A stretch of 64,000 nucleotides of DNA from Magnetospirillum gryphiswaldense MSR-1 v2 (GCF_000513295.1 NC_023065.1:3394501-3458500), one strand, 5' to 3'; numbered from the stretch's first letter, positions 24,737 to 31,167 are shown. Notes: generated by a model not told the origin, from the sequence alone. Translations and numbers: made by a program.

Positions 24737-25027
24737 ATGGATGGAAATGACGTGACCTTAATCGCTGCCATTGTTGGATTTTTTGCCAGTCTGATTGGCG
24801 GGTGGCTAAGCGGACATTTCACGATTAAAGCCGCTGATAAATCCCACAAACACGCATTGGAACTGGCAGAGCAGGAGCAGCGGCAAGATGTGAAGAATTT
24901 CCTGCAATCTATCTACGATGAAATGGACAACCGAGTCTTGCCGCAACCGGTCGCCATGCTGACCAGCATCTTTCGCCGCCCAAGCGTAATTTCCTCAGAA
25001 AGTTTGTTGATGCACGCCTTCTGGTAA
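24737..25027 (+). pseudogene. Truncated small membrane protein
   Basis: The ATG at 24737 has a GGAG upstream and starts MDGNDVTLIAAIVGFFASLIGGWLSGHF: an N-terminal membrane helix, followed by a charged helix (KHALELAEQEQRQDVKNFL) up to about residue 65 (EMDNR). From about 24930 onward the frame reads the antisense of the type I restriction gene, so the native C-terminus has been lost at a deletion junction. The 96-codon frame ends at 25027. Function unknown. Confidence 0.6.
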
Positions 25028-25449
25028 TCACGCCCAGCGATCTTGTCATCGATGGGCACGGTGAGCGGATCAACTCGAAGCGTTCGCAGGGCAGTCGCCC
25101 GTTCAAGGTCTTCCTGGGACGAGAATGTCGCCACCAGCCGGGGATGGGCTTCCTTCTCCCATTCCCAGAACCACACCTCGTCGCCATTGGCGAGGAAGAT
25201 GAAGGGCACATCCACCTGCTTGGCGTAATCAAGTGCCTGCTTCTCGGCTTCAACTGGATTGATGGATGCCCGCTTGGCTTCCACCACCGCCAGGGCGTGA
25301 CCGTGTCGATTGCACAGGACATAATCAGCCTTGGTCTTGTCCGGCAGGTGATACTCGTATCTGACGCTATGCCCGTCGGTCAGACTCCACCCCACATCCT
25401 TCAATTGGGCGTCAATCTTGATGCGGCTGAAGGCTTCATTGGTGGGCAT
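24913..25449 (-). pseudogene. Type I restriction R-subunit (HsdR-like), 5' fragment only
   Basis: The frame from ATG 25449 (MPTNEAFSRIKIDAQLKD) encodes 178 residues. It holds the HsdR-type nuclease domain with DYVLCNRHGHALAVVEAKR (PD-(D/E)XK core, Asp..Glu-x-Lys) and the start of the helicase domain, RKMLVSMATGCGKTR (Walker A), then stops a few codons later at 24913. Normal R subunits are about 800-1100 residues, so most of the motor domain is gone. The break coincides with the truncated membrane-protein gene on the other strand, indicating a deletion that joined two genes tail to tail. No hsdM or hsdS remains. Confidence 0.88.
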
Positions 25450-25734
25450 CAGCAGTTGCCTGATCATGGGGGAATCCGAGAACAACGGCAGTATGCCTGC
25501 AACGATGCCGTTCGTCAGCCCCACACCTTTACAAATCACACGATGGCATTTCACCAATTGATCCGCTGATTTCTGGGGTTCCGCATCCGCGCCCCCCGAT
25601 CACAACCAAAGGAGCAACCTCCGCTCATTTGCCATCCAATTCCCAAAACCTCACAGAATTATCATTCTATGAGATTATCCCCGTAACCCGCAGAAATGCT
25701 TGGTTTTTTGGTCGGGTTCGACTGGACTGCTTTT

Positions 25735-25770
25735 CATAATGAGTTAAAATACTCGCATAACGAGATTATG
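25735..25770 (+). promoter_or_regulatory. Palindromic promoter region of the small recombinase gene
   Basis: TAAAAT (25745-25750) is a fair -10 box with TGGACT 16 bp upstream. Nested inverted repeats surround it: CATAAT (25735) with ATTATG (25765), GAGT/ACTC around TAAAAT, and CTCG (25752) with CGAG (25761). Such symmetry over a promoter suggests an operator. Read by eye, so tentative. Confidence 0.4.
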
Positions 25771-25784
25771 TGAGGTTTCCGGTT

Positions 25785-26357
25785 ATGAAACAGGCGAAGG
25801 TTCTTTCCCCAGACGAGACCAAGCGGGTTCTGTCCATCATTGCCCAAGATCGTCATGCAGACAGGAATCGCATGGCATTCCAGTTCAGCCTACTCGCAGG
25901 ATTGCGGGCTTGTGAGATTGCCAGCCTCACCATCGGCGATGTGATGGATTCCACCGGCAAGCCCAAATCGGAAATCTACCTCGCCCAGTCCATGACCAAG
26001 GGCAAGAAGGGTCGCACCATCATGGTGGGCGACAAACTCCAGAAGGAGGTGGCTCGATTCATTGCCCTCCAAGATTCCCGGGAATCTTCCCGCCCCCTGA
26101 TTGCCAGCCAGAAATCTAACAAGCCATTTTCGGCAAACACGTTGGTCCAGCTATTCAGGAAGATTTATGCCGATGCGGGGATCGATGGAGCCAGCAGCCA
26201 TAGTGGACGACGCTCCTTTATAACAACGCTTGCCGAGAAGGGCGTCGGGGCAAGGGTTCTGCAGCACCTTGCTGGGCATTCCAGCCTCGCAACCACCCAG
26301 AGGTACATCGACGTCAACGATGCCATGCTGAAGAAGGCGGTCAATTTGATGGGGTGA
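25785..26357 (+). CDS. Small tyrosine recombinase (XerC/D-like catalytic domain)
   Basis: A 190-residue tyrosine recombinase that starts at ATG 25785 (MKQAKVLSPDETKRVL). It consists almost only of the catalytic domain: the first Arg (Arg41 in LAGLRACEI), a Lys-containing beta region (KGKKGRTIMV), HSGRR (His-x-x-Arg), LQHLAGHSS and the nucleophile Tyr in TTQRYID. The usual N-terminal core-binding domain is absent or reduced, so it may need a partner or act on simple sites. It is the second recombinase of the island. The palindrome at 26071-26088 lies inside the gene (residues around QDSRESSRP). Confidence 0.88.
   Translation: MKQAKVLSPDETKRVLSIIAQDRHADRNRMAFQFSLLAGLRACEIASLTIGDVMDSTGKPKSEIYLAQSMTKGKKGRTIMVGDKLQKEVARFIALQDSRESSRPLIASQKSNKPFSANTLVQLFRKIYADAGIDGASSHSGRRSFITTLAEKGVGARVLQHLAGHSSLATTQRYIDVNDAMLKKAVNLMG
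26071..26088. repeat. Island palindrome AAGATTCCCGGGAATCTT, perfect copy 3
   Basis: A perfect 18-bp palindrome inside the small recombinase gene. Close copies are at 12435, 15061, 27593 and 28513, with a weaker one at 27782. Confidence 0.8.
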
Positions 26358-26366
26358 TGCCCTTCG

Positions 26367-27017
26367 TCACTTTTTGTTTGGCTCCTGTGCAGAATCCAAT
26401 GGCATCAGCTGTTGGTACATCTCTGGAGCAACAATGGGGGCATTGATAATCGCAGTGCTTTCCTGACCTTGATGAAAATATTCACGAGGCTGGAAGCCAG
26501 CAATAATAGCTAGGTATTTCCAAGGCATTTTTCGAATCTCAGCATTAAATTTCGCAGCAGATTCATTATATAAAACTCTATTGTTAGCTATTCTTTCTTC
26601 CATCTCAACCAGAGATGACATCATTAATTTATATGATTTAACGGATTTAATGTCTGGATAACGTTCAGAGTAAGCAATAATTTTTCCGAATGCAGCGCCG
26701 AATCCATCACGGGAAAATATCTGATCAATTTTCAATACTTCATTTTTGGCAGTGCTACCAGAAACACCTTCAGTGCGCTTATCTGAACCATGATTAAATA
26801 CAGTACTCTCTAAAGAAGCATGATTAACTGTTAGGTTAATGAGGTTGCCGAACAAATTATTTCGTCTTTGAATCTCAACCTCAAAATTAGATCTCTTTGA
26901 TTGGGCGTCTTCCCGCATTGTAAGAAATTCATTGTAGCGCAGGAGCCCAAACGCAAACACAACCAGGACCGTGATTGCGGACACTGCTCGGATAAAATAT
27001 CTGAATTGAAGAGTCAT
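26367..27017 (-). CDS. mamQ-like: MamQ-like (LemA-family) membrane protein
   Basis: A 216-residue protein with an N-terminal membrane helix (about 9-27) followed by LRYNEFLTMREDAQSKRSN and the LemA-type core QRRNNLFGNLINLTVNH. As I recall it, magnetosome protein MamQ reads almost the same here, including SDKRTEG, YPDIKSVKSYKLMMSSLVEM and a terminal LMPLDSAQ-type ending; ordinary LemA proteins do not have the SDKRTEG segment. MamQ is needed for magnetosome membrane formation in Magnetospirillum. This copy lacks the Gly-rich insert before GFG and the long cytoplasmic N-terminus. ATG 27017 is preferred; a TTG at 27191 would add 58 unmatched residues. The gene is AT-rich. Its stop is 9 bp from the recombinase stop, convergent. 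Confidence 0.85.
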   Translation of the reverse strand: MTLQFRYFIRAVSAITVLVVFAFGLLRYNEFLTMREDAQSKRSNFEVEIQRRNNLFGNLINLTVNHASLESTVFNHGSDKRTEGVSGSTAKNEVLKIDQIFSRDGFGAAFGKIIAYSERYPDIKSVKSYKLMMSSLVEMEERIANNRVLYNESAAKFNAEIRKMPWKYLAIIAGFQPREYFHQGQESTAIINAPIVAPEMYQQLMPLDSAQEPNKK

Positions 27018-27230
27018 GAAGCCCCTCTGGGTCAGGCAGATGATAATCCCGAGTTCGTGACCTTGAACAGGGAGGACTGAGGTGGTGGCTATCTTGGTGG
27101 GGGTGAAGGGTTCGCCAGATGGAAAGATTCGGTAGCCAATCACCAAAATTAGGTCATGATCGATGACTATATGGTAGGTTTGGTCATTCAAAGATCCAAG
27201 CCATTTGACGAAAAAACATTAGGTTAATCA

Positions 27231-27446
27231 ATGGTTTTCCATTCCAATTTATCGGTGCGGGACCGTAGTCGCCGGAATACCCGTAAGTTCGACCCCGACG
27301 CCCCGAAACTGAAATTCCGAGCACAGGGCTTCATCGGGGGGCGGTGGACGATCAAGGTGTTCTGGGCAAGAGCGGCAGAGGCGACTGGCATAGCCCGCCG
27401 GATGTTCGATGCCAGCAGTGAGATCGAATTGATCCCAGAAACCTGA
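27231..27446 (+). CDS. Small basic protein of unknown function
   Basis: A 71-residue, Arg-rich protein from ATG 27231 (MVFHSNLSVRDRSRRNTRKFDPDAPKLKF) with a C-terminal half FWARAAEATGIARRMFDASSEIELI. It contains no motif I recognise. The 213 bp between it and the divergent MamQ-like ATG hold no clear gene. Its GC content is higher than that of its neighbour. It may be spurious or a remnant. Confidence 0.4.
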   Translation: MVFHSNLSVRDRSRRNTRKFDPDAPKLKFRAQGFIGGRWTIKVFWARAAEATGIARRMFDASSEIELIPET

Positions 27447-27485
27447 CCCAGAATTCAATCCTGTGGCGGATCGACGGAATCATAA

Positions 27486-27526
27486 GGGTAGACGATACAG
27501 CTATCTAGAGGAGTTTCGTCTACCCC
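27486..27526. repeat. CTATCTAGAGG hairpin family, copy C (degenerate)
   Basis: The loop CTATCTAGAGG and right arm AGTTTCGTCTACCCC are conserved, but the left arm near the loop is changed (ATACAG), so only the outer stem pairs. The following CACATCCAAA is shared with copy B. Confidence 0.75.
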
Positions 27527-27592
27527 TGATCACATCCAAAGATTTAGGGTTGATCCGTGTCCATGGTTGGAGTCAAGTGTCTGGTCCTCGCC

Positions 27593-27609
27593 AAGATTCC
27601 CGGAATCTT
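27593..27609. repeat. Island palindrome AAGATTCCCGGGAATCTT, copy 4 (17 bp)
   Basis: AAGATTCCCGGAATCTT: identical to the perfect copy except for one missing G. Non-coding. Confidence 0.7.
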
Positions 27610-27664
27610 TGATCTGGGTGAATCTGCGCCAACCACCTGACTCCTATGAAGGTGCAGGAGCAGA

Positions 27665-27685
27665 AAAGTTGAGACTCCCAACTTT
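27665..27685. repeat. Island palindrome AAAGTTGAGA..., copy 4
   Basis: AAAGTTG and CAACTTT arms enclose AGACTCC; the same orientation as copies 1 and 2, with one base changed. Hairpin copy D begins 26 bp later, repeating the arrangement at 21593-21685. Confidence 0.65.
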
Positions 27686-27711
27686 CCAGCCTTCAGGTCT
27701 GCCACAAAAAA

Positions 27712-27750
27712 TCCCTAACGAAACTACTATCTAGAGGAGTTTCGTCAGGG
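27712..27750. repeat. CTATCTAGAGG hairpin family, copy D (different outer stem)
   Basis: The inner stem ACGAAACT/AGTTTCGT and loop CTATCTAGAGG are as in copy B, but the outer stem is TCCCT/AGGGA instead of GGGGTAG/CTACCCC. Pairing is kept although the bases changed, which points to selection on structure. Confidence 0.8.
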
Positions 27751-27798
27751 ATATTGATCTCCTGAAATATGACCGACCAGCAAATTTCCCGAGAATCT

Positions 27799-29094
27799 TC
27801 ATCCCAGGACCAACAGCCCATCACTACCCATCTGAAGCAGCGGACCAGAACCGGCGACCACCTGAACCACACCTGCATTCCCAGACGGACCCCGCCGATT
27901 ATCGAACCATTCCAGCACGGCACTGGCATTGGAATGGTCATAATGGGCATCCATCATGCGCCTGCTGGTGCCCATGATCTGAACCGACAACCCATCTGGA
28001 AGCCCCACGCCGGTAAGGTAGGTCGCCAAGTGATGCCGGAAGCTATAGAAGGAATAGCCCTTGGGATCATCGGATTTGAACCCACAGGCTTGTACCAACG
28101 TCTCGAAGGACGTCTTGAACGACCCCACACGTTTACCATTGGGATTGGTGAAGAGGAATCCAGTAGGGGAAACCCCATCGACGGTTTGATCCACCAGCAT
28201 CTGCCTGAACATGGCAATCAATTCCGGGAATGCCATGGGAACAACCCGCTTGCCGGTCTTACCCTTCTTGATGTCGAACCTGCTGCGATCCAGATCGATA
28301 TCAGCCCATTGTAGGTTCAAGCCTTCATGGGGACGTAGACCTGTGTAGCGAAGCAGGACCACGAAATTGTATAGCGACTTGCGTTGGGCTTGGATGTGTT
28401 TGCCGCGATCCTCCCCCATCCGATCCATCGCCATCTTGATCAATGTGTCGCACTGCTGGCTGGTGAAAGCCGGTCGTACATCGCCATCGCTATCCAGCTT
28501 ATCAATGTGGGCAAGATTCCTGGAATCTATCAACCCCTCCTTCTTGGCGAAGGCGATGATCTGGTTCAGGTTCTGGTTTTCACGATTGAGCGTGTCGTTC
28601 TTGGGAACCCCATAGGATTGGGCATTTGCCTGAACCCTTTTGCCATCCCGCTTATAGCCCTTCTTGAGATTTTGGCTGCCAGGACCAGTGGTGTGATAAG
28701 CCCGACGCCACTCTATATAATCCGTCAGATGGCTTTGGCGGATCTTCCCGATATCAGCCAGCTTCAGCACATCGTGGAAATATGGAATGAAGAACTTCTC
28801 CACCGCCTTGCGTTTGTTGGCTATGTCCCGATTGGTTCCGTTGACCTTCAGCCACCGTTCAGCCACATCCTTGAATGATGTCCGGGTGGTCTGAACCAAA
28901 ACCTCTCCATCACGCACAGCCTTGTATCGGCTGATTGCAGCGACCGTGGCATCACCGACATCTCTATGACCGGTTGATCCACGAAACTGATCGCCATTAT
29001 GAGTAAAATAGTAGTGCCAGATTAGTAATTTAGCATTATCACGAATAAATATATAAACCTTGTTGTCCAATACACACTTACGCTTTGTCTTCAT
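27799..29094 (-). CDS. int: Island integrase (tyrosine recombinase)
   Basis: A 431-residue integrase from ATG 29094 (MKTKRKCVLDNKVYIF). The middle contains the SAM-like core-binding domain (about 95-210). The catalytic domain has RYTGLRPHEGLNLQW (first Arg), a Lys in the KGKTGKRVVPM strand, YSFRHHLATYL in place of the usual HxxRH, and MGTSRRMMDAHYDH with the nucleophile Tyr. The Tyr/Thr replacements in the second and third boxes are common in tRNA-island integrases. It sits 263 bp from tRNA-Gly and points away from it, as expected for the enzyme that inserted the island. Paired TGTGCA motifs lie just upstream. Confidence 0.93.
   Translation of the reverse strand: MKTKRKCVLDNKVYIFIRDNAKLLIWHYYFTHNGDQFRGSTGHRDVGDATVAAISRYKAVRDGEVLVQTTRTSFKDVAERWLKVNGTNRDIANKRKAVEKFFIPYFHDVLKLADIGKIRQSHLTDYIEWRRAYHTTGPGSQNLKKGYKRDGKRVQANAQSYGVPKNDTLNRENQNLNQIIAFAKKEGLIDSRNLAHIDKLDSDGDVRPAFTSQQCDTLIKMAMDRMGEDRGKHIQAQRKSLYNFVVLLRYTGLRPHEGLNLQWADIDLDRSRFDIKKGKTGKRVVPMAFPELIAMFRQMLVDQTVDGVSPTGFLFTNPNGKRVGSFKTSFETLVQACGFKSDDPKGYSFYSFRHHLATYLTGVGLPDGLSVQIMGTSRRMMDAHYDHSNASAVLEWFDNRRGPSGNAGVVQVVAGSGPLLQMGSDGLLVLG
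28513..28529. repeat. Island palindrome AAGATTCC-type, copy 5 (inside integrase)
   Basis: AAGATTCCTGGAATCTA within the integrase gene (encodes the IDSRNL segment). Both in-gene copies encode Asp-Ser-Arg, so the repeat, not the protein, may be what is shared. Confidence 0.6.
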
Positions 29095-29203
29095 TTCATC
29101 AATTCTCCTCCATTTATGATTATGTAGTATAGACAATATACCTCTATCTGCGGTTGAAGTCAAATTTACAGGTAGTGTTCTTTTGCAGAATTCACCAATA
29201 TTT

Positions 29204-29221
29204 TGTGCATAAATTTGTGCA
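29204..29221. promoter_or_regulatory. Candidate integrase arm-type sites, right end
   Basis: TGTGCA at 29204 and 29216 form TGTGCATAAATTTGTGCA, closely resembling TGTGCATGGTTTGTGCA at 12331-12347. The pair lies between the integrase start and attR, about 135-150 bp from the repeat, where arm sites and integrase autoregulation are expected. Confidence 0.45.
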
Positions 29222-29307
29222 TTCTCACAGACGATTCCACGCCTGTAAGCCACTGTAATCATTGATTTTTATGAATTTGGATGATTCGGGGAAAAGCCAG
29301 AAAAGCA

Positions 29308-29339
29308 AAAGGCTCACAGTCAAGTGACCGTAAGCCTTT
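29308..29339 (-). terminator. Terminator of tRNA-Gly supplied by the island
   Basis: AAAGGCTCACAGTCA and TGACCGTAAGCCTTT pair over 13 of 15 positions. On the - strand the hairpin starts about 19 nt past the tRNA CCA end and is followed by TTTTGCTTTTC. It replaces the original terminator now stranded at 12186-12215. Confidence 0.75.
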
Positions 29340-29356
29340 GATATTGCTTAGATAAA

Positions 29357-29402
29357 TTGGAGCGGGCGAAGGGATTCGAACCCTCGACCCCAACCTTGGC
29401 AA
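29357..29402. repeat. attR: attR: 46-bp repeat inside tRNA-Gly
   Basis: Identical to 12226-12271. It begins at base 29402 within the anticodon loop of the tRNA and runs through the encoded CCA. Integration at the anticodon loop with restoration of the tRNA 3' half is the classic tyrosine-integrase mode. Confidence 0.96.
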
Positions 29403-29432
29403 GGTTGTGCTCTACCCCTGAGCTACGCCCGC
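29358..29432 (-). tRNA. glyT(GCC): tRNA-Gly (anticodon GCC)
   Basis: A 75-nt tRNA including an encoded CCA. Reading the - strand: acceptor GCGGGCG pairs with CGCCCGC; the D arm contains GCTCAGGGGTAGAGC; the anticodon stem CAACC/GGTTG encloses loop TTGCCAA with anticodon GCC (29400-29398); the T arm is GAGGGTTCGAATCCCTT. All arms pair. The 3' half is supplied by the island and is identical to the duplicate at 12226, so the tRNA stays functional. Confidence 0.97.
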
Positions 29433-29605
29433 TTCCTGGCGTGTTCCGCGGCTCGTCGCTGCGGAGGCCCGGAAAATAGCAAAATCCCGGACGGGGTCAA
29501 GAGCTTTTTTTCAAAAAAATTCATCGCTGCCTTTGGCCTTGCGCGTTTGCCCCCGACAGCCCATCTTTTGCGAGTCTTCTTATATATTTGGGATCTGTCG
29601 CCACC

Positions 29606-30532
29606 ATGGATTTCATCATTGGTTCAGGATCAAAGCCCGCCGCCGGCGGGGCCACCCCCAGCGATCTCATCAAGGATGGCAGTGCCGCGACCTTTACCGC
29701 CGACGTCATCGAAGCCTCCATGAAGGCGCCGGTGATCGTCGATTTCTGGGCAACGTGGTGCGGCCCGTGCAAACAATTGGGGCCGGCCCTGGAAAAAGTG
29801 GTGCGCGAGGCTCGCGGTGCCGTGCGCATGGTCAAGATCGACGTCGACAAGAACCAGGAACTGGCGGCGCAATTGCGCATTCAGTCAGTGCCCACCGTCT
29901 ACGCCTTCGCCAATGGCCGTCCCGTGGATGGCTTTACCGGCGCCCAGTCGGAAAGCCAGTTGCGCGCTTTCGTCCAACGCTTGACCAAGAGCGCGGCCCA
30001 GCCCAGCCTGGCCGAGGTGATGGACGAGGCCAAGGCCTTGCTGGCCCAAGGCGATGCCGAGACCGCCGCGCAGATTTTCCAGCAGGTGCTGGGCGAAGAC
30101 CCCAATAACGGCCCGGCCATGGCCGGGCTGCTGCGCTGCCTGATGGCGGTGGGCGATGTGGACAGCGTGGTCCAGATGTTGGGGCAATTGCCGCCGGAGC
30201 TGGCCAAGCATGCCGAGGTGGCGGCGGTCAGGACAGCGCTGGAACTGCAACAGGCCGCCGCGGCCGGGGCTGGGCAGGCGGCTGAATTGCGCCGCCGGCT
30301 GGCGGCCAATGCCGATGATCATCAGGCCCGTTTCGATCTGGCCCTGGCCTATTATGGTGCCGGCGAAACCGAAGCGGCGCTCGAGGAATTGCTGGAATTG
30401 TTCCGCCGTGACCGCACCTGGAACGACGATGGCGCGCGCAAGCAATTGCTGAAGATGTTCGAGGCCTTGGGCGGTGCCCATCCGCTGACCCTGCAGGGCC
30501 GGCGTCGGTTGTCGGCGCTGTTGTTCGCATGA
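29606..30532 (+). CDS. cnoX: CnoX-type chaperedoxin (thioredoxin plus TPR, YbbN family)
   Basis: A 308-residue protein from ATG 29606 (MDFIIGSGSK). The thioredoxin domain (about 25-135) has WCGPC at Cys52/Cys55 and the cis-proline segment SVPTVYAF. The C-terminal half (about 145-300) is the helical TPR-like repeat region with LLAQGDAETAAQIFQQVL and FDLALAYYGAGETEAALEEL. CnoX proteins hold unfolding proteins under oxidative stress and hand them to GroEL. The alphaproteobacterial form keeps both cysteines, unlike E. coli CnoX, so it may also reduce disulfides. It overlaps the LON-domain gene by ATGA. Confidence 0.93.
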   Translation: MDFIIGSGSKPAAGGATPSDLIKDGSAATFTADVIEASMKAPVIVDFWATWCGPCKQLGPALEKVVREARGAVRMVKIDVDKNQELAAQLRIQSVPTVYAFANGRPVDGFTGAQSESQLRAFVQRLTKSAAQPSLAEVMDEAKALLAQGDAETAAQIFQQVLGEDPNNGPAMAGLLRCLMAVGDVDSVVQMLGQLPPELAKHAEVAAVRTALELQQAAAAGAGQAAELRRRLAANADDHQARFDLALAYYGAGETEAALEELLELFRRDRTWNDDGARKQLLKMFEALGGAHPLTLQGRRRLSALLFA

Positions 30533-31158
30533 GCCCGCTGCCGGCCATCGTTCCGGTGTTCGCCGTACCCGGTGCCCTGTTGCTGCCGGGCGGGCGTCTG
30601 CCGTTGACGGTGTTTGAGCCGCGTTATCTGGCCATGACCGATCATTGCCTGGGGGCCGGTCGCCTGCTGGCCCTGGTGCAGCCGACGGCATCGGGCGAGG
30701 GACCGGCGCCGGGGCTTTATTCCGTTGGCTGTCTGGCCCGTATCGTCGCCTTTGGTGAAACCGGCGATGGCCGTTATCTGATCACGTGTCAGGGCATCAG
30801 CCGTTTCCGTATCGTCGGCGAGGCCGAGGGCCGCTCCGGCTATCGTCGGGTGATGGCCGATTATACCCCCTTCGCTGCCGATTTGGCCGGTGAGTCCGAT
30901 CCCGTATTCGACCGCCGCCGGCTGATCGGGGCGGTCACCGCCTGTCTGGCCCAGAATGGTTTGGCCTCGGATCTGGCCAAGTTGGATGCTGCCGCCGACC
31001 GCGAGTTGATCACCACCCTGGCCATGGCGGCGCCCTTGTCGCCCGAGGAAAAACAGGCCTTGCTGGAAGCCCCCGATGCCAGCCAGCGGGCCAAGATGAT
31101 GATTGCCATTTTCGAGATGGCGGTGCTGGCCGAGGCCGGTGAAACCATCCGTCATTAG
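30529..31158 (+). CDS. LON peptidase N-terminal (substrate-binding) domain protein
   Basis: A 209-residue protein carrying only the PUA-like N-terminal domain of Lon: PVFAVPGALLLPGGRLPLTVFEPRYLAM at the start, and a GRYLITCQGISRFRI strand region. The ATPase and protease parts are absent, so it is a stand-alone LON-domain protein whose partner is unknown. It is translationally coupled to cnoX, suggesting a protein-quality role, and is followed 9 bp later by a Trm112-like gene. Confidence 0.9.
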   Translation: MSPLPAIVPVFAVPGALLLPGGRLPLTVFEPRYLAMTDHCLGAGRLLALVQPTASGEGPAPGLYSVGCLARIVAFGETGDGRYLITCQGISRFRIVGEAEGRSGYRRVMADYTPFAADLAGESDPVFDRRRLIGAVTACLAQNGLASDLAKLDAAADRELITTLAMAAPLSPEEKQALLEAPDASQRAKMMIAIFEMAVLAEAGETIRH

Positions 31159-31167
31159 GAGTCCCCC

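Larger units (their letters stand above)
27447..27798. other. 352-bp non-coding block filled with island repeats
   Basis: No gene is seen. In order it holds hairpin copy C (27486-27526), palindrome AAGATTCCCGGAATCTT (27593-27609), palindrome copy 4 (27665-27685), hairpin copy D (27712-27750) and a weaker AAGATTC-type palindrome (27782-27799) that touches the integrase stop. It is the densest repeat cluster in the island. Confidence 0.8.
12226..29402. mobile_element. Integrative genomic island in tRNA-Gly(GCC), about 17.1 kb
   Basis: The element is flanked by the 46-bp att direct repeats. A tyrosine integrase gene (27799-29094) lies next to the intact tRNA, the standard layout for tRNA-targeting islands. 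The interior is visibly more AT-rich than the flanks (except the two IS elements), and it carries brnTA, a helicase-primase-like protein, a DNA methylase, recombinases, unknown small genes and a MamQ-like gene. No capsid, terminase, conjugation or relaxase genes are seen, so it is not an intact prophage or a self-transmissible ICE. Removing it would rejoin the kinase gene, its terminator, tRNA-Gly and cnoX. Confidence 0.93.

Noticed and set aside
27018-27191. Extended N-terminus for the MamQ-like protein (TTG start at 27191)
   Set aside because: The 58 extra residues have no resemblance to MamQ or LemA N-termini, and the ATG at 27017 directly precedes the membrane helix.
17833-27750. The repeated hairpins as a CRISPR array
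   Set aside because: Copies are kilobases apart, lack regular spacers and there are no cas genes.
12226-29402. The island as an intact prophage
   Set aside because: No capsid, portal, terminase, tail or lysis genes could be found in any frame; only an integrase, a replication-like protein and accessory genes.
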